This document shows, one piece after another, positions 33,262 through 41,104 of a stretch of 64,000 nt of DNA (positions are counted from its first letter, which is position 1; each line of letters begins with the position of its first letter). The stretch comes from an uncultured Anaerolineae bacterium. GTDB lineage: Bacteria; Chloroflexota; Anaerolineae; Aggregatilineales; Phototrophicaceae. The position numbers were made by a program, and so were the translations under genes. The DNA is taken from positions 186,001 to 250,000 of the forward strand of contig CAKQCB010000003.1 of the NCBI GenBank assembly GCA_934216615.1. Reading direction: 5' to 3'. The notes beneath the pieces are model-generated. The model was given only the letters and a program-made list of their open reading frames with translations. It was not told where the DNA came from and did not search any database.

Positions 33262-33795
33262 TTAATCGACTAAAACGAAATCAGCGAGTGAGAATAGCGA
33301 AAACTCATTGTCATTGAGGTGCTTGACCTTCTTTGCCACGGCGTGGACATCTTCAAAACGGATCGGTGATTCCCCGTCCCACAGTCCGCCATCAATGAAA
33401 CGACCGGCAATCATCACTGCCTGGCGATAGGCTGCCGCATCCGTTTCGCCGCCCACAATCTTGAGATGTCCCATCTTCACCGCTTTGAGCTTGCCTTTCT
33501 TCAGCGGAACATCGATGGTTGGTTCTTCATCAGGTGACGATTTTGATGATGTCGTTTTTGATTTCTTCTGTGCTTTCGGCTTTTCTTCCGGTAGCTCAGG
33601 AATCACCGGCGGCTGTGCTTCGAGTTCATCTATTCGCTGGCGGGCATCCGTGATGGCAGAGGTGATGTCGGCTGGCGTGACGTAGTGGAACTGGAAAACC
33701 TGCGCCAATTCGCCCCGCTGGATGAGCAGTGTTCCCGTATGACTCAGTCCGCTTTCATGCGGCAACGTTAAGGTGATAATGGTTTCAGATGTCAT
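33262..33795 (-). CDS. Hypothetical PRTRC-cluster protein (possibly protein E)
   Basis: A 177-residue protein with a beta-rich N-terminus (TLTLPHESGLSHTGTLLIQ), a Lys/Ser/Pro-rich disordered linker (residues about 75-100), and a C-terminal domain (GRFIDGGLWDGESPIRFED). The start overlaps the primase stop by four bases. Assignment to protein E is by position and the Lys-rich linker. Confidence 0.5.
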   Translation of the reverse strand: MTSETIITLTLPHESGLSHTGTLLIQRGELAQVFQFHYVTPADITSAITDARQRIDELEAQPPVIPELPEEKPKAQKKSKTTSSKSSPDEEPTIDVPLKKGKLKAVKMGHLKIVGGETDAAAYRQAVMIAGRFIDGGLWDGESPIRFEDVHAVAKKVKHLNDNEFSLFSLADFVLVD

Positions 33796-34709
33796 GCGAT
33801 TTTCCTTTCATAGGATGTGAAAAGCCCGCCATAATCGGCAGGCTGGATGTGTAACTGGTGACAGATGTCTTTGAGCAGAATCGAACCGCAGCGGTGACAG
33901 TAGCCGTACCCCGTGCGCGTGTTGAAGCCGAAAGACGGATTTCGGTCTTCGTGCTGGTGATGCTGTGGATAGATGCATGTGCCGTTCAGCCAGTCACCCC
34001 GTTTGCGGTAGTTTTCCCGCTGAAAGTGATGCGTCACTACATCAATTACGGCTGTATTGAGTGTGTCGTTGTGCTGCAGTGGCGGGGCGCGTAGCGGATA
34101 GACACGGTTCGGTTTGACCGCCTGTAGTGCTTTGAAATCGTCGGGCGTGTACTGACACTCGTTAAACTGGATCACCTGACAGCGTGTGCCACGATGCGGT
34201 TTGGTGTTCAGCGTATCCGGCAGCCGTAAGCTCTGGGCAACCGACAGGTGATCGCCGTTCAGGTGTTGGGCTAATGCCCGAAGCAGCTTTCCCGCCAGCA
34301 TGAGGTCATTTAGAGGCGTTTTGAGCTTCCAGTACAGGTGAAAGCCGCCCCCGCTGTGAACAATGCACGATGGTTTTGGGATGGTCTGTGGCAGTTTGAG
34401 GTCAAAGGCAGGGTTATCTATATCGACGTAGAGCGCAGGCAAAGTGAGAACATCGGCGATCCCGCCACGTCGCCACCGTCCCAGACCCGCCTGCCGTAGT
34501 CCCACCGCGTAGTACGCGCCCCAGCCCAGAACATTAGCACGTTGAAGCGCATTCAAGGCATCATATCGTGCGATTGAGTTAGTCAGTGCGATATGGCGCG
34601 AAGGTGTCGCTTTGTTGCCTGTGGGATGGATCGCAGTCAGCGTCAATCGGGCTTCGTTTGTTCGGGGGACACGCTCAAACAACCACTGGAGGAAGTCGTC
34701 AGCGTTCAT
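33792..34709 (-). CDS. RepB-like primase with CHC2-type zinc end (host replicon)
   Basis: A 305-residue protein with an AEP/RepB primase core (ALYVDIDNPAFDL acids, CIVHSGGGFHLYWKL, SLRLPDTLNTKPHRG) and a C-terminal zinc-ribbon-like module (CIYPQHHQHEDRNPSFGFN, GYCHRCGSILLKDIC). It resembles the N-terminal half of the element primases. Likely makes primers for host-replicon replication. It is three bases from the helicase gene. Confidence 0.8.
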   Translation of the reverse strand: MNADDFLQWLFERVPRTNEARLTLTAIHPTGNKATPSRHIALTNSIARYDALNALQRANVLGWGAYYAVGLRQAGLGRWRRGGIADVLTLPALYVDIDNPAFDLKLPQTIPKPSCIVHSGGGFHLYWKLKTPLNDLMLAGKLLRALAQHLNGDHLSVAQSLRLPDTLNTKPHRGTRCQVIQFNECQYTPDDFKALQAVKPNRVYPLRAPPLQHNDTLNTAVIDVVTHHFQRENYRKRGDWLNGTCIYPQHHQHEDRNPSFGFNTRTGYGYCHRCGSILLKDICHQLHIQPADYGGLFTSYERKIA

Positions 34710-34712
34710 CGC

Positions 34713-37023
34713 TTAAAACAGCGCCAGCTGCAACGGCTGCTCATCGGCATTGCTGAGGCGTTTGCGTTTGGATTTCACCGGCGGCGGGAAGTCGATCACC
34801 TCCGGCGCTACGGACAGGTCAACCTTGCGGCGTGGTTTGGACTTCGCTTCTTTGCGGAACGACTCAAACGAAATGATTTTGCTGGTTGGTGCGGTGTATC
34901 CCGCCAGGCGTATGATCTCGGCGGCGCTTTCGTCCTCACAACCGGCGAACACAAAGCGGTTATCTTTCAACCACGTGCTGATGATGGCGTGTTCTGGCTG
35001 TGTTTCGACCCGTTGCAGCAGTTCCGTTTGTAGTGCTATGCGTTTTTCTTCGTCGTAAATCAGGTGGATATCATCCAGATAATCGGTGAGTTTTGTCCAG
35101 CGATTGCCCGCGACCGATGACTCTTTTTGTACCTGACTCGCCGCGATTTCCACCGGCGGAATCACCGGCGATTTTTCGGTGACTTCAGCTGCCCAGAATG
35201 CCTGATCTTCGGCATCAATCGCGGTGCTGTCAGCTTTGAACATCGCTGACGGATCGAGCAAGCTTTCCTCTTTGCCGATGGCATCCATCAACGCTTCTTC
35301 CAGTCCGCCTTCGCCGTCCGTCAACGCCTCTAAGCCGGTCAAACCCAACTCGCCTGTGAGCAATTTTGCCGCGCGTTGTTTCCGTGACATCAACTGCACA
35401 GCGGTCTGCTCCATCGTGCCTTCATAGTACAAATAGACCGTTTTGCACTGTTTGTGCGTCTGATTCAGCCGATATGCGCGGGCGGCTGCCTGCATCATCG
35501 TCGAGAGATTGAACGTGATTTCGTAAAAGATCAGCGTCGGCGTGAACAGCAAATCAAGTCCGGTTTTGACCAGCTCAGGATTGCAGATGAGGATGTTCAT
35601 CCCCTTTGCGCGTTCGGCTTCGATGACCTTTTCGCGGCGTTCGGCAGATACGCTATTTCGCAGGATGAACGGCTGTGCCTGCGGGATGTGCTGGCGTAGC
35701 AGCTGCTCCAGGCGCGGTTGAATATCGTTGGTCACGGTCTGGCGCACGTACACCACACACGGACGATCCGCTTCGAGTTCCGCCTTCACCAGATCAATCA
35801 GCGCGTGTTCTTTGGCGTAGATGCGGTCTTCGCCAAACGACGGAATCTGCGTCACGATGTGCGGGCGTTTCTCGGTGGAAAACGGGTCTTTGAGGTTGTG
35901 AATAACCTGTTCCGGCAGATGTGGACGATTGACCCAGCCCATCGACCATTGTAAGTACGCGCCCCTGAACGTCGCATCCCCTTCCCAGCGCCGCTGAATG
36001 AGATAATCTTTCAGCAATGCGCGGGTGCGGTCATACTGCTGATAGGTGTCGTCATCCATTTCCACCGGCAGCGCGATTTCTTCGTAGTGCGGCAAGGCTT
36101 TACCCAGATCGCCCAGCGAAAAGAAGACGCTGTGATCTAACACCTCCGCGACCAGCAGCGGCGAGATGCCCGGTGCTTCCTGATATGGGCGCTCATAGGT
36201 GGTCGTTCCGGTATAGGCTCCGGTCTGGCTATCATAAGTTGGACGTTCCTCGGTGACCTGCTCACGCACGCCCATCACATCTACCCATGCCGACTCCGCG
36301 CGTCCGCGTTGATACCCGCTGCTTGAGATAATGGCGGGATACTGACGGCTGCCGCGTTCTTTACCTGCCAACCTGTCAGCACCGCCCCAGTTAAAGCGCT
36401 GGCGGATGCGCGGGTTCAGGTGATATTCGAGGTTAAACAGGGAGGATGAACGCCCATTAAACGGGGTTCCGGTCATCGCCAGCACCTTTTGCGCGATGCC
36501 CGCCATGCGTCCGAACGACTGCCCGTTACCGGTGTCGCCGTGTTGTGCCTCGTGCGCCTCATCCCAGATCAGCAGAAACACGCGGTCAGGATAGACGCGC
36601 TTCAGGTACTCATCCAGCCGATACCGCGGGTTTTTTGTCGGGTATTTCTCGCCTGCTTTCGGACGCGATCCACTGTCGCGCTGCGTCTGCCACAGCGGGG
36701 CATGACATATCCGGCACGCCCGTTTGCCTGACTTCAGCCAGCCCACCGTCACCGGCAGAATTTGCCCGTTCTTCTCCTGCGTGACGGTTTCGCCACACGT
36801 CGGACATTGCGGGATGCGTTGCTTCACAATGCGCTGATTAGGTTCATACCCTACCGGCGTTTGCTGATGTCTTGACCACAGTGCGACCGGCTGTTGCCGC
36901 CATCTCACGGCGGGTTCAAAGCCTGCACCCAGCTTCGTCATATCGCGTTTAATTAGCCCGATTTTGGGGACTTTCCCGCCCAATAATTCGGCTCTGGTCA
37001 TGAACGCTTTGACATCTTCAGAA
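34713..37023 (-). pseudogene. 3' half of a methyltransferase-helicase gene split by element 2
   Basis: The frame is open from the junction (reads RSEDVKAFMTRAELLGG) to the stop at 34713. It contains helicase motif II (LLIWDEAHEAQHGD), motif III (AMTGTPFNG), a zinc-binding insert (CPTCGE ... CRICHAPL), and the helicase C-domain (CVVYVRQT, MNILICNPELVKTGLDLLF, MMQAAARAYRLNQ). It lacks Walker A, which lies on the other half at 57185-58660. Joining the halves gives HEE then RSEDVKAF in frame. The SNF2/DEAD-like helicase plus methyltransferase design is seen in plasmid and defence proteins. ATG 37001 could still give a truncated product. Confidence 0.85.
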
Positions 37024-37049
37024 CGCTACAACTGAACAGAATTCAAAGG
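37024..37049. other. attR/attL half-site, left end of element 2
   Basis: Core CG followed by CTACAACTGAACAGAATTCAAAGG. The reverse complement (CCTTTGAATTCTGTTCAGTTGTAG) aligns with the right-end arm at 57159-57182: CCTTT.AATTC, then ..AGTT, then G at the core. Two such arms around a short core are expected for the attP of a large serine integrase. Confidence 0.8.
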
Positions 37050-37177
37050 CATTTGATTTAGGGGATGTTGCGCGAGCTTTCAACGGCTCGTTTGCATCGC
37101 GTTTCGCCCATTTGGAAGCCCGTCCTTCGGCGGATGCTTCCGCTTTTGATTCCACAGAGGAGCAACAAGATGGCTAA
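37026..37177 (+). other. Detached integrase C-terminal coding tail at the left end of element 2
   Basis: From the core to TAA at 37175-37177 the frame is open and reads ATTEQNSKAFDLGDVARAFN onward to STEEQQDG. In the circular form it joins the integrase frame at 57183 without a shift (1978 + 152 bases = 710 codons). The stop overlaps the next gene start (ATGGCTAA). Element 1 has the matching tail at 14442-14591. Confidence 0.75.
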
Positions 37178-37613
37178 AGACACACAGAAAGCGGTCTACG
37201 TGCTGGTGTATCGCCCACAGATGGGGGACGACCAGCCTGAAGAAGCATGGGAGGTTATTCAGTGGCTTGAACATCCAGCACTTGCTCCGCACTCAGGCAG
37301 TAAACAGAACGTGAGTACGGCAGCCGGTGACGTTGAACTGCGCGTGCCACCACTGGCTGAACGCAATTACAGGGTGCTGGGCCGGGCGCATCAACGCATC
37401 GAACAGTTGCACCCGCGACCGGAAACCCTGTCACCAGAAACGCTGAGCAACGAAGCGCTACTCAGTGAAACACTGCACCTGTCACTGGAATACATCGCGC
37501 TGGCAGAAGATGGTCGCGGACACAATGCCCGTTCCCGTTATCTGGCAGGGCAACTTCGGCAAATTCAGCAATACCTCGTATGCCTCAATACAAAGGAAGA
37601 AAACAATGGCTAA
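37170..37613 (+). CDS. Conserved hypothetical protein, first gene of element 2 backbone
   Basis: A 147-residue homologue of the protein at 13988-14449 (shared VSTAAGDVELRVPPLAERNY and HNARSRYLA). ATG 37170 follows GAGGAGCAACAAG; the longer frame from 37065 only reads the end of the integrase tail in another frame. It overlaps parM by eight bases. In the integrated form no promoter-bearing element DNA is left upstream of it. Confidence 0.75.
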   Translation: MAKDTQKAVYVLVYRPQMGDDQPEEAWEVIQWLEHPALAPHSGSKQNVSTAAGDVELRVPPLAERNYRVLGRAHQRIEQLHPRPETLSPETLSNEALLSETLHLSLEYIALAEDGRGHNARSRYLAGQLRQIQQYLVCLNTKEENNG

Positions 37614-38670
37614 GCAAGCGAAGAAACAGCAGCAACCTCTCAACAACCTGACCGGAGGTGTGATTACCGTCGGTCTCGACATCGGCTATGGCGTGGTGAA
37701 GGTTGTCACCAATGATGGCGCGTTCGCCTTCCCTTCCGTCATGGGACATGCCCGTGAAATCAAGTTTCAGCAGGAGACGATCCAGCAGAAATATCCCGGC
37801 GATCAGATCAGCGACGATGAAGGCACATGGTTTGTGGGCGATCTGGCACTGGCACAGCTGCCGCCCGGTGAATTACTGCGTTTGCGCGGCAGAACCGCCA
37901 ACGAAAAGACGATGGGCAATACCTTCCGCCAGCGCCTCGCAAAGGTCGCCATCGGCAAGCTGGTGCAGGGAGTCTGGGGGCGAGATGTCGTCCATCTGAA
38001 GATTGCGACCGGATTACCAGTGGATCACATGCGGGATGCTGCCCAGCTGAAGGAAGCGCTGCTGGGTCAACACCTCATCCAGACCGATTCGTGTGAAGTC
38101 ATCGCCAACGTGACCGAAGTCATCGTCATGCCGCAGCCCTACGGCAGCGCGTATTCGCAGATGATCACACCGGCTGGCGAGGTCAACGTCTATCACACCT
38201 ACATGCGCACCGGCATCGTCGATGTCGGGACGTATACGGTCGATATTGCCCTCGATGATGATGGTGAGTTTGTCGATGCCGAAAGCGGCAGCGTTGAGGG
38301 TGGCGTGTACACAGCGCAGGAACGCATCAGCGCCATGCTGGAACGGGATTACCGCGAGAAGATGCCCTACAAAATTATTGAACAGGTGCTGCGAACCGGG
38401 ATTTTCACCGCCAGCGGCAAGCCCATCAATTACAGTGAGGCGGTCGAAGAAGCGTTATCGCCGTTACGCAGCGCGACGCTCAACCTCATGAGTGAGAAAT
38501 GGCAGCGCGGGACAACTGTTGACGTGATTTATCTCTCAGGTGGTGGCGCGGAGCTGGTCTATGAGCAGGTCATCGAAGCCTATCCGCAAACGAAGCTCGT
38601 GCCGCAGGCACAGATGGCGAATGCACGCGGCTATCTGTACTACGCCAATTTCATCAGCCGTGAAGGGTAG
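37606..38670 (+). CDS. Actin-like ParM/StbA-type ATPase (element 2)
   Basis: A 354-residue homologue of 12931-13995, nearly identical in the ATP-binding motifs (VGLDIGYGVVKVV, IVDVGTYTVDIALDDDG, VIYLSGGGAELVYEQV). Start ATG 37606 has AAAGGAAG upstream. It probably forms filaments that segregate the circular element. Confidence 0.82.
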   Translation: MAKQAKKQQQPLNNLTGGVITVGLDIGYGVVKVVTNDGAFAFPSVMGHAREIKFQQETIQQKYPGDQISDDEGTWFVGDLALAQLPPGELLRLRGRTANEKTMGNTFRQRLAKVAIGKLVQGVWGRDVVHLKIATGLPVDHMRDAAQLKEALLGQHLIQTDSCEVIANVTEVIVMPQPYGSAYSQMITPAGEVNVYHTYMRTGIVDVGTYTVDIALDDDGEFVDAESGSVEGGVYTAQERISAMLERDYREKMPYKIIEQVLRTGIFTASGKPINYSEAVEEALSPLRSATLNLMSEKWQRGTTVDVIYLSGGGAELVYEQVIEAYPQTKLVPQAQMANARGYLYYANFISREG

Positions 38671-38677
38671 TTCAGCG

Positions 38678-38720
38678 GGGTTTTACAGGGTATGCCCGAT
38701 GGGTATGCCGCGTAAAACCC
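38678..38720. promoter_or_regulatory. Conserved hairpin with internal repeats between parM-like and parR-like genes (element 2)
   Basis: Stem GGGTTTTAC (38678-38686) and GTAAAACCC (38712-38720) encloses a doubled GGGTATGCC. It matches the element 1 hairpin at 12878-12920 with a compensatory pair change and different internal repeats. The repeats suggest a ParR site; the stem next to the ribosome site suggests translational control. Confidence 0.55.
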
Positions 38721-38737
38721 GCTCAAAGGAGAGTGCT

Positions 38738-39154
38738 ATGCCAAAGCCGAAGAAAAGCAAACGGGCGTTCAAGCTGATTGCCTTCAAAGCCTACTACGAC
38801 ACCGATCAGGACATTCTGGATTGGTGGGAGGGTATCGAAGAAGGCGAACGCAGCGATGCCCTGCGCGACGTAATCCGCGAACAACTTGGCATCCGGCGGA
38901 AGCCCAGAACGCCGATCATCGACCTGTCGGAACTGCTGGAAGTGCGCCGGGATACGCTGTGGATCAAAGACGCATTGAATGACATGCCCGCCTATCTGGA
39001 ACGGGTCATTCAGCATGTGGCAAACAACGTTCAGCCGCTGGCTGTCGGGCAGCATCCACCGAGAGCATCGCCGCCCGTACAGACCAGCGATCCAGCCCTG
39101 ACGCATACCGATACCGAACGTCGGACACAGCGCATGAAGCGTGCCACATGGTAG
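38738..39154 (+). CDS. ParR-like partition adaptor (element 2)
   Basis: A 138-residue homologue of 12435-12860 (AFKAYYDTDQDILDWWEGIEEGERSDALRDVIREQLG, as two blocks; LSELLEVRRDTLWIKDAL). ATG 38738 has AAAGGAG seven bases upstream; the longer open frame is not supported. RHH-type DNA binding is inferred from the first 45 residues. Confidence 0.55.
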   Translation: MPKPKKSKRAFKLIAFKAYYDTDQDILDWWEGIEEGERSDALRDVIREQLGIRRKPRTPIIDLSELLEVRRDTLWIKDALNDMPAYLERVIQHVANNVQPLAVGQHPPRASPPVQTSDPALTHTDTERRTQRMKRATW

Positions 39155-39159
39155 CGCGT

Positions 39160-39490
39160 TCAATGCGTCCGACGCTATGGACTGCTGGCGCAGCCCATCC
39201 CTGTTGGGCATGTCCCAACAGGGCACGATTTGAGGGGCGAACCGTGAGGTTCTATGGGAAGTATTCCCCCCTCAAATCTGAGCCAGCTAAATCGCTGGCT
39301 GCTCAACGCCGCAGGGCTTCGGTGCAGCGCAGGTTTGCGCTGGCATCCGTGCGGCGGTGTTGGTGTTCCGCCGCACCGCTCATCTCGATCTATCGAGACG
39401 AGCGACCACACCCGCGATCCTTTTCGCGGTGTGGAGTGGTGTTGCTCTGGCGAGCAACGTCAGACGACATTGCACCGTCTGACCAACGCA
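39160..39490 (+). ncRNA. Multi-hairpin structured RNA or DNA element, copy 2
   Basis: Hairpins in order: CCCTGTTGGG/CCCAACAGGG (39199-39223); GATTTGAGGGG/CCCCTCAAATC (39227-39278) enclosing GAACC/GGTTC; AGCCAGC-taaatc-GCTGGCT (39281-39300); CTGC/GCAG; AGCGCA/TGCGCT; GTGCGGCGG/CCGCCGCAC; CGCTC.TCTCGAT/ATCGAGA.GAGCG; CCACACC.GCGA/TTCGC.GGTGTGG; GTTGCTC/GAGCAAC; CAGACG/CGTCTG. The layout equals copy 1 while most stems differ in sequence with pairing kept. It lies between parR-like and HU-like genes of the operon. Confidence 0.72.
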
Positions 39491-39513
39491 CAAAATACGA
39501 ACAGGAGAACGAC

Positions 39514-39801
39514 ATGATTCACCGTGAAATAGTTGCCGAAGTTGCCCGGCGGCTGCCGCACCGCACGCAGCGCGACGTGATGGAAGTCATCGAAGTGCTG
39601 ACCGAAGTCTGGTCAGCCGAGTTAGCCAGTGGGCAAAACATCATCGTGCCGGATATCGGACGGCTGAGCATCGAAGTACAGGATATGAAAGCCGGAGGTG
39701 CACTCCACCAGCATGGGCGACTGCGCCGGGTATATGGGCGTTTCCGTCCTATCGAGACATTGAAGGAAAAACTTCAGGAGGTTGACCTTGAACAAGCGTA
39801 A
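39514..39801 (+). CDS. HU/IHF-like DNA-binding protein (element 2)
   Basis: A 95-residue homologue of 11791-12078 (IHREIVAEVARRLPHRTQRD, VPDIGRLSIEVQDMKAGG). ATG 39514 is preceded by CAGGAG. Its 3' end holds the AGGAGG site for the next gene. Confidence 0.75.
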   Translation: MIHREIVAEVARRLPHRTQRDVMEVIEVLTEVWSAELASGQNIIVPDIGRLSIEVQDMKAGGALHQHGRLRRVYGRFRPIETLKEKLQEVDLEQA

Positions 39802-40099
39802 GAACCGCGACGGCTACACCGAGCGCCTCAGTGTGGGCTTTACGCCGGAACAGATGCGCCGATTAGAGGAAATTCTGCGCGTCCGCGCCCGACAGGGGCA
39901 GATGCAGAACAAAACCGACCTGATCCGCGATGCGCTGAATTTGTATCTCAGCCATCAGGATGACATTCCTGGCACACGGGCAGCCATTACCCGCAAACTC
40001 GAAGGGCGGCTGGATGCGGTTGAGGAGCAGCTTCAGCGGCAAAGTGATCTGCTGGAAAAGATGGTCGCCTTCTTCCGCAAGCGACGGGAGGAGGCGTAG
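39782..40099 (+). CDS. Ribbon-helix-helix MobC-like protein (element 2)
   Basis: A 105-residue homologue of 11496-11810: RHH N-terminus (ERLSVGFTPEQMRRLEEIL) and a C-terminal coiled coil. The start is TTG (39782, or 39788 with AGGAGG at the best distance), inside the HU gene. The stop abuts the relaxase ATG. Probably an oriT-binding auxiliary protein. Confidence 0.7.
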   Translation: MTLNKRKNRDGYTERLSVGFTPEQMRRLEEILRVRARQGQMQNKTDLIRDALNLYLSHQDDIPGTRAAITRKLEGRLDAVEEQLQRQSDLLEKMVAFFRKRREEA

Positions 40100-41020
40100 A
40101 TGGATCGCAAGCAGATGTGTGTCTCGAACGTGAAATACAAAAAGCCCACCGCCAGCGAGAGTAAGCGCATGGGAAATCTGCTCAAGTACCTGACGTACCG
40201 GGAATCACGCACCGAAAAAGCGCGTCATGCCGGAGGTCAGGAGCGCTGGTTGGATCGGGGGATGGGCAATACGGTCACGGCAATCGCGGAGCGTTGCGAT
40301 GCCTATCAAAGTGAGCATGTGCTGATGTTTTCACTGGTGATGAACCCGAATGTCGATCTGATTCGCATGGTTCCGTCTGATGAACGCGAAGCCTTTGTGA
40401 AGCAACTCACCGAACGCACGATGAACGATTTCTTCGACGCGCGTGGCATTGATACGGGTGTTGAGTGGAGCGCCGTCTTGCATCACCGCCAGACCGACGG
40501 CGACGAAGCACCGGGTCAGCATAACCCGCATACCCATATCGTGCTGCCCGGCACGTATTACGACGCCGACGAAGGACGACGCAAGCCGCTGTACTTCTCA
40601 AGGAATAAAAGTGTCGATCATATCGAACTGCTGCACGAGGTTACGCAGGAGAACATGGTCGCGCTGATGGATCGCTACGCCGGGCGCGACTGGGAACAGC
40701 GCTATGACGAACTGGCTGCCATCCGTGAGCAGCAGGAACAAGTCGCCTTTATAGAGGAAGCACACGGCTACGAACCAGAAATCGGCGCAGTGTGGGCAGG
40801 TGTTCGCCGTACCGATGAGGCGACCAGCGCAGTCGGTATCTATGGCTTTTTCAAGAACCGCGAAGGGGAGACGACTTTGCAATTTCGCCCGATGATGCCC
40901 AATCTCGATCATGAGAAAGCCAAATTACGCGCTATACAACTCAAGGAACAGTTACGTGAACGGCGCGACGAGCGCGAAATGGATACCGATGACCGTGTAT
41001 ATCCAACCCTTGACCGATAA
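40100..41020 (+). CDS. Relaxase-like mobilisation protein (element 2)
   Basis: A 306-residue homologue of 10572-11492, with the metal-binding motif HNPHTHIVLPGTYYD and LLKYLTYRES. It starts directly at the end of the RHH gene. Together with that gene it forms the mobilisation module that would let the excised element use the host coupling protein. Confidence 0.75.
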   Translation: MDRKQMCVSNVKYKKPTASESKRMGNLLKYLTYRESRTEKARHAGGQERWLDRGMGNTVTAIAERCDAYQSEHVLMFSLVMNPNVDLIRMVPSDEREAFVKQLTERTMNDFFDARGIDTGVEWSAVLHHRQTDGDEAPGQHNPHTHIVLPGTYYDADEGRRKPLYFSRNKSVDHIELLHEVTQENMVALMDRYAGRDWEQRYDELAAIREQQEQVAFIEEAHGYEPEIGAVWAGVRRTDEATSAVGIYGFFKNREGETTLQFRPMMPNLDHEKAKLRAIQLKEQLRERRDEREMDTDDRVYPTLDR

Positions 41021-41023
41021 CGC

Positions 41024-41081
41024 ACACAGGAGCCGGAAGCACACCACGTCGCCAAACGGAAAGTGCTTCAAGCCCCTGTGT
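41024..41081 (+). promoter_or_regulatory. Conserved leader hairpin of the primase gene (element 2)
   Basis: ACACAGG, GAAGCAC, loop, GTGCTTC, CCTGTGT. Same layout as 10512-10568 with an A:T for G:C exchange in the inner stem. It fills most of the gap between relaxase stop and primase start. Confidence 0.6.
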
Positions 41082-41104
41082 ACATCTAAAGGAATAAACA
41101 CAGT

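Noticed and set aside
37065..37169. Upstream start of the 182-residue frame in element 2
   Set aside because: The 37065-37169 part is the integrase-tail region read in another frame; ATG 37170 matches the element 1 homologue.
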